Part shown: positions 23,077-34,574 of the stretch, piece by piece | Layout of the letters: each line of letters starts with the position of its first letter | Numbering within the stretch: the first letter of the stretch is position 1 | NCBI GenBank assembly: GCA_036927565.1 | Contig: JAYESD010000002.1 | Location: 225,143,605-225,207,604, forward strand | Reading direction: 5' to 3' | DNA from: Tuctoria greenei | Taxonomy: Eukaryota; Streptophyta; Magnoliopsida; Poales; Poaceae | Length of the DNA: 64,000 nucleotides | Notes under the pieces: model-generated | Told to the model about the DNA's origin: nothing | The model's input: only the letters and a program-made list of their open reading frames with translations | The model's database searches: none | Program-made: the position numbers and the translations under genes

Positions 23077-24449
23077 TGTTGACGACTGTTATATACCAAT
23101 TTCAGCCGTCAATATAACTCAATTACGTGAAGGATTGATCATTTCTTGCACACATCACCTTTCTACTTGACCTATTTCCACTTGTACTTGGAGAAATATG
23201 TTTATGCAGATATTTATACAGGAATTGAGGAAAAGTATGGGGAGCAATCCTATAGAATATCATCCCAGCCAATCAGGCGACGACATGTGGCACCACATGG
23301 ATCAAATGACCCACAAACAGAAGTATCCGAGGCCATCCAATGCTGTAGCACCAATGTCAGTCAATGGGACCCACCTGGTAGCCACCTGGAGGAAGTATGG
23401 GTTGTTTGGAGCCCTGACCAGGTCGGCCGAACCAAGGGGTCGGCCGACCTGGTCCTGGCGCCAAACGCGGTCAACTTGCATGTGTTGGCTCCTCCCGGCT
23501 CCCTGGAGTCAATGATGACCGATTCACGCGCTTTTGGTGGCAAGAATAGACCTCAACACTAGTATAAATAGGACCCCATACCCCTCACTTCAACACACAC
23601 CACATGGGCATCATTCTATTGTATACACTATCTTCCATAGTCCTTAGAGGAGTTAGGATGTAGAGAGGAGAGCCTCTAGTACCAAGTCCAAATTGGGAAA
23701 GGAGTAGAAGGAGTCTCTCTTCCCAATTCCACATTGGGAAAGGTATATCTCATGTATTCCTTCTTGTATTTGTGACTTTGTGCTCAATAAAGATATTATC
23801 TTTAGTCTTCTTTTATACGTATACTTGGACAAAGCGTTTCTTGTTTGATTGTGGAGTCCATGTAAGTGGAAGGTATAGTCTTTATGATTGTACTCTCATG
23901 ATCACATCTTATGGTCATAAACACTATAGACCCCCACTATAGTCTATGTAGTTATGATATGATTATGTTAATATGAATAACTATGCTATGCAATCAACAT
24001 TGGTTCAACGATGATTTAGTTCATTGCCTTAGGATGGCTTGTGCTGCAGCTCTTAAGGTATTTGCTTAGTATGCTAGCATGATGCTAGGGTATTTAAGTA
24101 GTGTTGGATGTCTCGTAGACCCATGGATTGAAGAGGTAGGCAGTAGGTGGTGACAAACCTATCTGTCCTTTGTAATCCTCCACGTTCGGCTATGCCACAG
24201 ACTCTTGGCGGGAGTCGCCCTAGTATTGCTAGGGGTAAGCCCGTGCCCGATGTGTTGAATAGCATTGCATAGGAATTCATCATTGACATGACCATTATAT
24301 CTACCTTAGGCTATGTATATGTATTAGGAGCATTGTAGGAGCAACTCTCTAACTCTTAATCCAATCTCTCTCTAGGGCCCATTTACCCTTTAGAATAGAT
24401 TTCCTAGGAGCATTGTAGGAGCAACTCTCTAACTCTTAATCCAATCTCC
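23077..24449 (+). repeat. 3' LTR of element C, 3'-truncated
   Basis: Starts TGTTGACG. TATAAATAG lies at 23563-23571, and a perfect 15-bp-stem hairpin at 23416-23454. Near the end an 80-bp step is partly duplicated (24325 and 24405), then the LTR stops and reverse-oriented D sequence begins. About 230 bp of LTR are missing, so no target-site duplication can be read. Confidence 0.8.
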
Positions 24450-25848
24450 ATCATCTTGATGAAAACTTGTTGATGTAGTGACGACTTCTACCTCTTGAAG
24501 ATATCCATTATGAGCATGGTGAGGCTTGTTCTTCTTTAGGGATGTCACTTTGACCTTCTTGATATTCCTTAAGGTCAACCCATACTTTGATCATGGATCA
24601 AAAGCTTCCTTGGGCATGATGACATGTGGACTCCAAAATTAAACAAGAAACGTTTCATCCACAATGTCACTTGCCCTAGGTTACATGGGCTTGGTCGAAG
24701 GGTAGGAATCCCAACAAGTGATTGTGGAATATATTGGATCTTGAATGCTCTTTAAATTTCTTGTCCTTGGCCAAGAGCTTCATGTAAATGTTGTCTTGAT
24801 TTCCTGTTTGGCCATGGAGAAGACACTCTAAGGTAGGCTAGTTGAACTTAATCCCTTGAAATACTCATAGCCTCCTTGATTTTAAGGGTGATGTTGATTC
24901 CAACCTTGACCTCCTTGTAGGTGATAGCCATTGGAGTTGTCTTTGAAAGGAAGAATCCTCATGGGTCTTAGGGAAATGATTCCCCAAGTGGTCCATGTTT
25001 GACATGGATTTTCACAAATTATGTGAATATCCATGGCTTGGATAATTCCAGAATACTTCTTCATTGGCTTGATCTTCATGATACTTCAATGGGAGGCGTA
25101 GTTCCATAGCTAGCATGTCCACCTTCTTGAGTGGTGTGCATGCCAAGCTAAAGGAACTAGAGCACTCTTCAATCCACCCCTTGAGTAGAGACCATATTCT
25201 CATCTATGATGAATGAGAATAGGACTCCTTCAGTTCCAGCACAAAGGTGGTCATGGATTGGTGGATCAACCCATGACATGAATGTTGGATGAGGAGCCAA
25301 CTATCCACCCTTTGGTGGAGGCAAACCAAGAAGAACTCTTGGGGCCTCCCCCAAGCTTGGAGATGGATTACTTTGGCTCCTACTGGAAGTTGAAAATTCA
25401 TCTGAAAAAGGCAATGGTGTTGCCTAGCGGACATTTGTTGAGACACACCTTGAATCATCTTGCAGTTGAGTATTGGCGTCCTCGGTGACCATCCCATGAA
25501 ATGGGTTAGCCAACACTACCCTGTTTTCACACAAAAGGAGAAAATAAACAAGGGTAATCCTGTCTATTAAATATTAGTACACATCGCTTAATCATAAATG
25601 ATAGCTATCCTTCACTTCCTTTGCCTTTCCCGACAACGGCGCCAGAAATGCTTGTTGACGTTTCTTACATCACAGATCATCTCTTGAAGGAAATGAGGTC
25701 CGCAAGCACACGAAAACTGTCGTGTAGCATTTCACCCAAGAGTATTCCCAAGGGTATCATATTTATTCCAAAGGAAGGCAATGGAGTGAAGTAAACATTA
25801 CTCTTATGATCAAGCTATGGGATACTAATCAATTATTAAGACAGGGGT
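24450..25848 (-). mobile_element. Athila-type element D, right part (interior and truncated 5' LTR)
   Basis: Reverse complement of the family interior (equivalent to about 49700 back to 48560 of B). PBS TGGCGCCGTTGTCGGG is read on the minus strand at 25629-25644, with the LTR end at 25653. The 5' LTR is cut off at 25848. Roughly 350 bp of interior are missing between the two D parts, lost together with the end of C. In D the LTR ends directly before the PBS, without the extra repeat units seen in A, B and C. Confidence 0.8.
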
Positions 25849-25880
25849 AAAAAAATAAAATTCTCTTTTTTTAATCGTGT

Positions 25881-26104
25881 TTTGTCAAGTAACCAACACG
25901 AATGACAAAACATATCTTTTGGTTGTTTAAGTAACTTTAAGTAACTAACGCGAAAGACATAACACACCATTTCTACTCGATTAAGATATTTAAGTTATAG
26001 TAAATTTTGTCAAGTAACCAACGCGAAAGAAAGAAATTATTTTATTTAAGATGTCTTAAGTATTGTATTTTATTGAGTAACCAACGTGAAAGATAAAATA
26101 TATT
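25881..26104 (+). repeat. Four-copy dispersed motif GTAACCAACGCGAAAGA
   Basis: Consensus AAGTAACCAACGCGAAAGA occurs at about 25887, 25939, 26012 and 26075, each flanked by TTTGTC/ATTTTAT-like AT-rich DNA. Spacing is about 50-75 bp. The surrounding 25849-26376 segment is AT-rich and otherwise unassigned. Confidence 0.65.
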
Positions 26105-26376
26105 AATTTTATTTAGTTGTGTATGCTTTATTTATTTATATTTTGATCTGAATATTGCATACATTTATTTGATGAGACCAACATTGTTTTAGTAATTAAG
26201 TTTAAGGTGAATTCAGATTTATTTCAAAATTTGTTTTCTCGAATATTAAAAGTATTTCTCATGCCTTAAGTTTTGATTTTAGTAATTAAGTCGCTTCGTA
26301 GGGAAGTATCTCGCATGACGAGAAAACTATGTATGTCATTTGTGCTATTTTGCACTTTTAAATAAGTATATGTCCA

Positions 26377-26462
26377 TAAGATCTAAGCAAGTCAGACCAA
26401 CTTGCTGACCTGATCAAGGTTAACAAGATCCTTGAAGTGCAAGCTGAGTCACTCAAGCAAGT
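26377..26462 (+). pseudogene. Sirevirus F gag fragment, 5' of element E
   Basis: Frame reading DLSKSDQLADLIKVN then ILEVQAESLKQ, which continues in the same frame after element E at 36137 when one target-site copy is skipped. A stop immediately precedes it and no LTR or PBS of F is found to the left, so the 5' end of F is lost. Confidence 0.65.
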
Positions 26463-28049
26463 TGTAGGATCGAAGAGCACGTGAAAAGCTAACAGGGGGG
26501 GGGGGGTGAATGGTAGATTTAAAAATCTTACGCAGCAGAAACAATTAAACCCCAACCCCTTCGGCAGAAAAATGATCTGTTAAAGAAATCGTGTGTGAGA
26601 CTAATCTAAACGTGTTTCACCGTGACAAAAGTGATAGATATCAGATAGAATAAAGTCACAAAGATAACACAATAAGAATCACTCAAATCCGCTGAGAGAA
26701 ACTCAAGTTATGATCGAAAGATCGAACAAATGTCAATCTGTCCTTCCGAGAAAAACAGTTCTGGAACGCTGCAAAGAAACTCGTGTAGATCAGCAACCAC
26801 AAATCCAATGGCCATGAAAGTTTTAAAGATAATAGATAATAAAGTTATGAAGACAACCCAAAAATAATCACGTCAACTGGATCTATAAAACTCGAGTTAT
26901 GATAAAACCACCAACGAAAGGTAGTGCTGTCCAGAAACTCGACGAGTAAAACTTGTCTGGAACAAGTCGGACGAACAAGACACAAAAGTTCCTTCAAACT
27001 ACGAATTTTATTCAATATAACACAAGAGGAAAAGCCCCAAAGTCGTGCACCACGAGCTCTGGGCTCCCTTGCTTATATAACCAGCTCGAAAGCCAACTCA
27101 ACTCAAATCAAGAACCTAATCCTACTCTGTTCACGAATCGTAACTTTCCATAACTGCTTAGGATTCTTCTATACGCAGATAGAATCAATCTTAAGACTTC
27201 CAAACACCTTAGGAACGTATCCCACATTCCTAAACAACTCAAATTCATGACCCACACGAAATCTTATCATAACCAACTCAAATCTTTCCATATTTGAGTC
27301 AAACCCGACTCAGCCACAGCCTGAGTCCATAACCTAGTCGGTTGGACCTTTCCGACCAACTCTTTACATCCACATCTCTTCATCACGTCTCGGAACCATT
27401 TAGCCACGTCCATGCACTCCTTGCACACGTGCAAACATCTTCCAATGACGTCCACGATACCTTCACATGCATTGTTCTTGATTCAATCATGCTGCGCAAC
27501 CTCCTGATCAGCTCAACCACAATTCCTCTTGAATTTGGTTGTTGGAACCTCATCTCCTCCCTGAAACTAGTCCAATGGATCCCGTCACCAGCCATGTCTT
27601 GAACTCAAGCAACACCTGCACATGAATAAATAACCAATCCATACGAGTCCAAGTCCTTGACTTGACTCAAGTTAGTTCCAAACACAACACCTTACGTGAG
27701 AACCTCACATAAGCATGTTGCAAAACCACAGTAACACGATATCATCCATATCAACCAAAAACGCACCAAAGACTTAGCAAATGAATACTAAGCAATCTTT
27801 CCAGAGATGTAAAGCAAGTACGAAACATTGCAAATGAAAACAGAAGCATTGCGGTCAAGGTACGGACCTTGCCAGAGCAACCCGGACCTTGAGCCGGAGC
27901 TAACAAAAGCTAGTAGAACCTAGCGCCGGGGCTAACCAGAACTAGTCAGATCTTAATAAAAAGGTGTTTTTGGTGATATTCAAAACTTTTATCATCAAAG
28001 CAAGTGTATTCACTACAAGCCAATGTATTCAGCACACATATGTCTTATA
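26463..28049 (-). repeat. 3' LTR of element E
   Basis: Plus-strand ends TGTAGGATCG and TGTCTTATA correspond to TGTAAGATCG and GGTCTTACA in the other LTR. 1587 bp, with scattered substitutions relative to the 5' LTR. Contains a G-run at about 26496 that is shorter in the partner. Confidence 0.88.
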
Positions 28050-29041
28050 ATCTCCTCCTTGATGAATGCATTGGCAACACCATTTAAAATCCGAACATTG
28101 GCTTATTCACATAAAATTTTTGAAGGCAATTTCTTCCCCTTTGTAAATCAAAAGTAAAATGAGAAGAAAACCCAAAAATTATCCCATATTATCTCTCCTT
28201 ATGCACATATTCTCTTTCTCTTCATGCTTATCTCTCCCCCTTTGACAATGTATTCAGCAAGTCATGAGCATATAAACAAATTATCTCTCCCTCTTTAGTT
28301 GTTATGAGCATATTGTAACATATACATATAAACAAAGCTCATCCAAGTCATACTATCAAGTAACTTACACTATCACATCACTGAGATACATAAAGTAGTG
28401 TAAGCCATGGTAGAGATCATATGTAATTTTCAATTTAAGCAAGTCATGATCTCACAAACTTAACTATTTCAAAACCTGAAAGCATGACACTTGTTGCTGC
28501 ATTTTATTATTTTTTCAAAGCATAAATTTAGATCATATGATATTTGCAAGAGATTATATGCGCATCTGCCTTATTCTAACCAACCAAGCCAAACCTGTGT
28601 CATTTGACAATCAGAAGCTTAAGGACATGGTTTTAGTCATACACAACTTCTTCCAAGTTCAAATCTAGGTGCAATGATAAGCCATCTCAAAAGAAGGAGT
28701 GCGATGCATGCATATTCTCTTGATCTTTTCTCAATTTATATTTGTTCATAAAAACTCAACATGTGAGTTGATTACTTGATTAATTTTTAATGATTAAAAT
28801 CACTTGTGAACATGTAACAAGTTCAAAACAGCAAGAAAGTTCGACCATGACCAGTCTTAGTGTAAGTAACTTTTCTAATTACTAGACATGGCAAAAACTA
28901 CAAAATGTATAACACGAGTAATGTAGTGAGAACTTTCAGTATGTAAAAGGAATCACAAAGTCATATATGTATGAAATACTATGCTCATATTATTTTAATT
29001 TCAGATTCACACATAGACTTCTCAAGTTTCAAAACTCCCCC
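28050..29041 (-). other. Non-coding spacer of element E before its 3' LTR
   Basis: About 1 kb of AT-rich sequence between the RNase H stop and the 3' LTR. It contains no supportable frame. A purine tract AAGGAGGAGAT (minus strand) abuts the LTR at 28050-28060 and is the likely PPT. Sireviruses often carry an extra gene here; this copy does not. Confidence 0.65.
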
Positions 29042-31156
29042 TCAATTTAAGCCATGAGGATGCATAACCCCTATTTCACTACGAATGTAACAAAAATGAG
29101 TGAAATCCAAAGGTTTTGTAAAAATGTCAGCCAATTGTTGTTCGATATCTACATGTTGAAGCACAATGTTTCCTTTTTCAACATTATCCCAGAGAAAGTG
29201 ATACCTAATGTCAATGTTCTTAGTTCTAGAATGTTGCACGGGGTTTTTAGCAATGCAAATGGCACTAGTGTTATCACAGAACAGTGGAACACTATCTAGA
29301 TCGACCCCATAGTCCTTAAGTGTTTGAACAATCCAAAGAATTTGTGAGCAAGCACTAGCAGCAGCTACATATTCAAATTCGGTTGTGGATTGTGCAACTG
29401 AATTTTGTTTTCTAGAGGACCGAGCAACAAGAGAATTACCAAGAAAATGACAAGCACCGGAAGTACTTTTCCTATCAATCCTACAACCCCCAAAATCAGC
29501 ATCCAAAAAAGCTTTCAAAGTAACGGTTGAGGAAGAAGGAAGAAAAATTCCAAATTCTTGAGTTCCATGTAAGTACCTGAGAATCCTTTTGACGGCTTGA
29601 CGATGTGAAGCACGTGGGGAGGCTTGAAACCGTGCACAAAGACATACGCTAAATTGTATGTCTGGTCTTGATGCCGTGAGGTACAAAAGTGATCCGATCA
29701 TGCTTCTATATTCTTTTTGATCCACGGGTTCACCATCTTCATCAAGTCCAAGTGTTGTTGCTGTTCCCATTGGTGTCCGAAGAGGCTTGATTTTGTCCAT
29801 GTTGAAGCGCCTTAGGAGGTATTTTGTATACTCCGTCTGATGCACAAAGGTACCCTCCTTGGTTTGCTTGATTTGCATCCCCAAAAAGTAAGTGAGTTCA
29901 CCCATCATACTCATTTCAAATTCGGAACTCATCATTGCTGAAAACTTGGACACAATATCATGAGAAGCACAACCAAAGATAATATCATCCACATACACTT
30001 GAATGAATAATAAGTCATTGCCATGTTTAAGCACAAAAAGAGTTTTATCAACCTTGCCCATGGTAAACCCCTTTTCAAGTAAGAATGTTTTTAACCTATC
30101 ATACCATGCTCTAGGGGCTTGTTTGAGACCGTACAAGGCTTTGGATAGTTTGCAAACATGATTAGGAAAATCTGGATTTTCAAAACCTGGTGGTTGTTTC
30201 ACATAAACCTCCTCATCTATGTAGCCATTAAGAAAAGCACTTTTAACATCCATTTGATATAGCTTAAAACCAATAGATGCAACAAAAGCTAACAAGATTC
30301 TTATGGATTCTAATCTAGCAACAGGAGCAAAAGTTTCATCAAAATCTAGACCTTCAACTTGAATGAAACCTTGAGCAACCAACCTAGCTTTATTCCTAAC
30401 CACAACCCCATCCTCACTTTGTTTATTTTTATATACCCATTTAGTTCCAATTAAAGTGTGACCTTGAGGTGGAGATACAAGTTTCCAAACATTATTTCTT
30501 TCAAAATTTTCTAACTCTTCTTGCATGGCAATAATCCAAGATTCATTAGTAAGTGCGTGTGATATATCTTTGGGTTCAAAAGAAGCAACAAAAGCAGAAT
30601 AATCATGAGAGTTTGGATCGCAAAACCTGGACCGTGTAACTCGTTCGTGCAAGCTTCCAATAATTTGTTGTGGAGGATGATCTTTGTAAAACCGTAGGGG
30701 AACAGATGTCTCACAAGCTTCTTCTTCTTCATGTTCATCACAAATCGATGAGCTTGTGACTTGAGGATGATTTGAATCAGCATTGATGGTTGTCGGCGCT
30801 GGTTGAGAATTAACATCCAGAGCTAAACCAAAGTCTTTAGCTACTGAATTTTCGGGCAGTAGCTCCAATTCTTCCTCATCTTCAACGAAAATGCCCCCCT
30901 GCGGATATGGATATGGACCTGCAATGTTTGAGCTAGTACCTGGGCTAGCTTCATCAAAAGACACTGCACAAGTCTCCACAATTTTGTTAGTGTCAAGTAG
31001 AAGCACACGGTAGCCTCTAGTATGAGATGCCAAGAAACATGCCACTAATGGATCTAGATTCAAATTTATCAAGATTACCATGTTTCTTAACAAAGCATTT
31101 GCAACCAAAGACCCGAAAGTGTGTAACACTAGGCCTATGTCCAAACCGGAGCTCAT
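29042..31156 (-). CDS. Copia reverse transcriptase-RNase H of element E
   Basis: A 704-codon open frame with no internal stop. The first 190 residues are the tail of integrase and an acidic linker. The RVT_2-type reverse transcriptase follows, with WVYKNKQ, KARLVAQGF, FDETFAPVARLESIR, YQMDVKSAFLNG and the catalytic YVDDIIFG. RNase H shows FLDADFGG, TTEFEYVAAA and LFCDNTSAI, then DIRYHFLWD and the terminal DIFTKPL. It would copy element RNA into cDNA and degrade the template strand. Upstream it is out of frame with integrase (shift near 31030), so a full polyprotein cannot be made from this copy. No clear missing catalytic residue was noticed within this segment. Confidence 0.9.
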   Translation of the reverse strand: MSSGLDIGLVLHTFGSLVANALLRNMVILINLNLDPLVACFLASHTRGYRVLLLDTNKIVETCAVSFDEASPGTSSNIAGPYPYPQGGIFVEDEEELELLPENSVAKDFGLALDVNSQPAPTTINADSNHPQVTSSSICDEHEEEEACETSVPLRFYKDHPPQQIIGSLHERVTRSRFCDPNSHDYSAFVASFEPKDISHALTNESWIIAMQEELENFERNNVWKLVSPPQGHTLIGTKWVYKNKQSEDGVVVRNKARLVAQGFIQVEGLDFDETFAPVARLESIRILLAFVASIGFKLYQMDVKSAFLNGYIDEEVYVKQPPGFENPDFPNHVCKLSKALYGLKQAPRAWYDRLKTFLLEKGFTMGKVDKTLFVLKHGNDLLFIQVYVDDIIFGCASHDIVSKFSAMMSSEFEMSMMGELTYFLGMQIKQTKEGTFVHQTEYTKYLLRRFNMDKIKPLRTPMGTATTLGLDEDGEPVDQKEYRSMIGSLLYLTASRPDIQFSVCLCARFQASPRASHRQAVKRILRYLHGTQEFGIFLPSSSTVTLKAFLDADFGGCRIDRKSTSGACHFLGNSLVARSSRKQNSVAQSTTEFEYVAAASACSQILWIVQTLKDYGVDLDSVPLFCDNTSAICIAKNPVQHSRTKNIDIRYHFLWDNVEKGNIVLQHVDIEQQLADIFTKPLDFTHFCYIRSEIGVMHPHGLN

Positions 31157-31769
31157 ATGGTGTTTTACCTAGCTTAGCACGCAAGAAAACACGATTTGAG
31201 ACATAACAAGCGGTTGCTAACGCATCAGCCCAAAATTTTCTAGGAGTTTGATATTCATCAAGCATAGTCCTAGCCATCTCAACTAAGGTTCTGTTCTTTC
31301 TTTCTACAACTCCGTTTTGTTGAGGTACATATGGTGAAGAAAATTGATGATCTATTCTATTTTCAGCACAAAAGTGATCAAAAGATTGATTTGTAAATTC
31401 AGTTCCATTATCACTTCTAATTTCTTTTAAAGATCCTGGGTAATCAATTGATAATCTAAGAAATAAAGTTCTAAAGTGACTAAAAACTTCATTCTTAGAC
31501 GCCATAAAGTAAACCCAAGAGTATCTAGAATAATCATCAACAATCACAAGAACATACCATTTTCCTCTGAAGGATTGAACACGTGAAGGTCCTACGGTGT
31601 CAAGATGCAAAAGTTGACATGGTTCAGTTTTCATGATCATTGTGAGAGGAGTATGTGAACTTGCAACCATCTTAGCATGTCTACAAGAAGAGCACACAAT
31701 TTCTTTGTTCCCTTTAAGCTTAGGCAGCCCACATATGCGATCAAGAGCACTAACACGCGTTATGATCAA
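31017..31769 (-). pseudogene. Copia integrase segment of element E
   Basis: Contains the C..C half of the zinc-binding region (EIVCSSCRHAKM) and a DDE core with HLDTVGP, IRSDNGTEFTN and PYVPQQNGVVERKNRT. The integrase would insert element cDNA into the genome. It is separated from the protease frame by a stop at 31795 and a frame change around 31770, and from RT by a second frame change near 31030, so it is broken. Confidence 0.88.
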
Positions 31770-31794
31770 AGCCTACGTGACCAAGTCTACGATG

Positions 31795-32208
31795 CTAAAA
31801 ATATAGGTCCTTTGAATAATTAGCAACTAGACTCCTATGCTTAGAGGAAGACATATAAAAATCATCTTTAAAAACTCTTCCAAACCGAGACATGTTAAAA
31901 ATAAGCTCACTATTTGAACTTACAACTTTGCAGCAGTTTTTATTGAAAATAATTTCCAGATTTTCATCTAGCAATTGTGAAACAGAAAGAAAGTTGTATT
32001 TCAAATTTTTGACAAGTGCCACATCCTTCAAAGTGTAGTGATCATTTACTCTAACCGAACCCTTAGCAATTATAGGAGTTGAAGAATTATCGGCAAAAGT
32101 AACATTCTCTACACATGACACAAAAGAGAGGGAGGAGAACCAATCTTTGTTACCGGTCATGTGGCGTGAGCAACCTGAATCCACAATCCAAATGTTCTCC
32201 TTCCTCAA
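31795..32208 (-). pseudogene. Copia protease and pre-integrase segment of element E
   Basis: IWIVDSGCSRHMTGN contains the DSG catalytic triplet of the retroelement aspartic protease. The following FADNSS, LKDVALVKNLKYNFLSVSQL pattern is the usual region between protease and integrase. It is in the same frame as gag but bounded by in-frame stops at 32218 and 31795. Confidence 0.85.
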
Positions 32209-32283
32209 ACGTGTAACCTACATAGAAGCACAATACGACGATGACTCAATACTTGGGTTAGTCAAAAGGCATTTAGGAATTCA

Positions 32284-34512
32284 CTACTGAGTCACGCGAC
32301 GTGCAGCAGGAAAAACACGCGAAAGCTGAGACAAAATAGCAGGTTTATGAGTCAAAGTTTGAGATTTTTTATTCTTAACTACTGACCTATAAGGTGTTAC
32401 TTGTGTAGCACAAAAATCAGTAGCTCCGGAGGCAAAAACAGAAGGTCCAGAGGTAAACTTTGAGTGTTTTTGACTTAAAACAGCAGGTTGTACATTCGGT
32501 TCAATATGTGCAGCAAATTTTGCATGAAAGTTATGAGATCTAGCAACCATTCTTTCCTTTTTCTGTTGTTTAGCTAGTCTATAACAAAAATCTATGACAT
32601 GACCATCTCTACCACAGTAGGTACAATGAAATTTAACTTTGTGTTCATGTCTAGATGAGCAAACAATATTTTTATTTGAAACCGAATGAGACAATACTCC
32701 TGCAGATTTGAAAGCCACTTCTTTTTGTTTAGGAACTGTTTGAATCAAACCACTTCCTAATGACTTTACAATTTTAGGTGGATGTGCCTTAGCATGAGCA
32801 TGAGAATCAAAACCTAAACCAGTTTTATCATTGCAAGACTTGGATGAATTCAGCAGTAAGTTTAGGTTCTTATTCCCATTACAAAACCTATCTAATGTCC
32901 TATGCATGTTATCAAGTTTATTGGACAGATCAAGACAATTTTCACATGAAGTTTTTCCTTTTAATTTTCAATTGGAACAATATTTAACTTCATGACAACG
33001 TAAAGCATTGTTCAATATAGAAATTTCATTCATAGCATCTTTTAGTTTCTTTTCAAGATCATCACAACTAGAACAATGCAAATCAATTGTAGAACAAGAA
33101 GCATCTTTTAAGTTTCCAATATTAAGTGCAGCAAGCTTTTTGTTCTTTTCAATTTCAAGTTCAAGTTTATCATGTGTGGAGGTATGTGCACTTCTTAGGG
33201 AGGACAATTGTTCATATATTAAGTCACATGAGGAACAAGAATCATCACTAGGAATCAAGGATTTCAAACGATTAATTTCAGATTCTAGTGACTCAATTTT
33301 AACAGCATTGTCCCTAAGATTTTTGTCCTTTTTCTTAACAATAACAGTGGCACGAGAAATAGCATCACACATTTCTTCGCATGTAGGACATACCTCTTTA
33401 TTGTCGCTGTTGTGTTCTGCCTCCTCCATACTTGATCTTGACTTGCCCGCCATGAAGCACAAGTTTGCCAAATCATCTTCATCTTCATCATTTCCAATGT
33501 CCATGTCGCTTGAGCCAAGTTCCTGGAGTGCTGAGATAAAACTGCTCACCAATTGACGTCCTGTAAAACCCTTCTTTTTCTTCGTATCTTTTGCAGAGGA
33601 GTGCTTCGTTCTTGTTTTCTTTTCATCCCGGGAAGTAGGGTCTGAAAGGTTAGGACAATCTGAACGAAAATGTCCTGTCTTACCACATTCAAAGCATCGT
33701 TGAGGTCCGGAGCTTCCTCTCCTTCTAGTTCTCACATTTTGCAATGCTTTTGAGAACCGGGTAGAGATGAGTGCTAACTCCTCCTCTAGAAACTCCTCAA
33801 TCTGTTCAAGGGTTAGAGAGGACAGCAAAGCAAGTGTACCACAAGAAGATGTTTGACCAGAACTAGGCATGTCATGTTGAGAAACAAAAGCAATAGACTT
33901 GTTGGGGTTCTTACGTGAGATTATGTCAATTTCATGAGTTTTTAACTTGGAATATAGCACATCTAAAGTAAGTGAACTCATGATAGTATATTCACGAATA
34001 GATGTGACTTTCATCTCCCAAATTGACATATCTAATGCACTTAGCAATTGCCTAGCATTTTCAGCATCTGAAAAATTAACATCGACACTACGCAAGTTGC
34101 TAAGAATCTTATTAAAGCGAGCAAAAAGGTCATCAATAGACTCACCGGGTTGCATCTCGAAGCGCATGTATTCTTTCTTGAACATGTCTTGCCTTACCTC
34201 TTTGATCTTGTTGGATCCTTCGTGGTAGTCACAAAGTGCTTTCCACACATCATATGCAGATCAAAGGTGTGCAACACGGTCAAAGTCGCTTTGTGTTAAT
34301 CCTTGTATGATCAAGTTTCGAGCCTTGTTGTTGTTGTCGACATCTCTCAGATTTGTAGCTATAACTTGATTGTTTGATGGCACTTCGTAAGGCTTGTATA
34401 CCTTCTCCCATATTGCAAAGCCTTGTGCCTGGATGAAAGCCTCCATGCGTGCCTTCCAAACCTGAAAATCAATACCAACAAACACACAAGGTTTGGCAGA
34501 GTACTTCTCCAT
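32284..34512 (-). pseudogene. Copia gag of element E, with stops
   Basis: One frame from the ATG at 34512: N-terminal capsid region (FQVWKARMEAFI, LIIQGLTQSDFDRV), UBN2-like part with MQPGESIDDLFARFN, a CCHC zinc knuckle CFECGKTGHFRSDCP near 33690, then a long Cys-rich coiled-coil tail and a second CX2C-type motif near 32630. In-frame stops lie at 34261, 32968 and 32284. Gag would form the particle and bind RNA. The coiled-coil tail is typical of Sirevirus gag proteins. Confidence 0.87.
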
Positions 34513-34559
34513 GATGATTAGTCAAAAACATGTGCAAATCACAGAGATTAGAGCACCGT

Positions 34560-34572
34560 GGCTCTGATACCA
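34560..34572 (-). other. PBS of element E (initiator Met tRNA)
   Basis: Minus strand TGGTATCAGAGCC, the standard copia PBS, two bases inside the 5' LTR. It fixes the right LTR as the 5' LTR. Confidence 0.9.
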
Positions 34573-34574
34573 AT

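Larger units (their letters stand above)
16696..24449 (+). mobile_element. Athila-type non-autonomous element C
   Basis: Full 5' LTR, PBS, gutted interior, PPT and a truncated 3' LTR, inserted in the opposite orientation inside element D. The interior (18301-23076) keeps recognisable relics of gag and ORF-1 in the order found in element A, but has no usable frames and no protease, reverse transcriptase, RNase H or integrase. The same interior occurs in B, so this is a propagated deletion derivative. It would need proteins from an intact relative to move. Confidence 0.85.

Noticed and set aside
33008..33556. 182-codon plus-strand frame inside element E
   Set aside because: Antisense shadow of the gag coiled-coil region.
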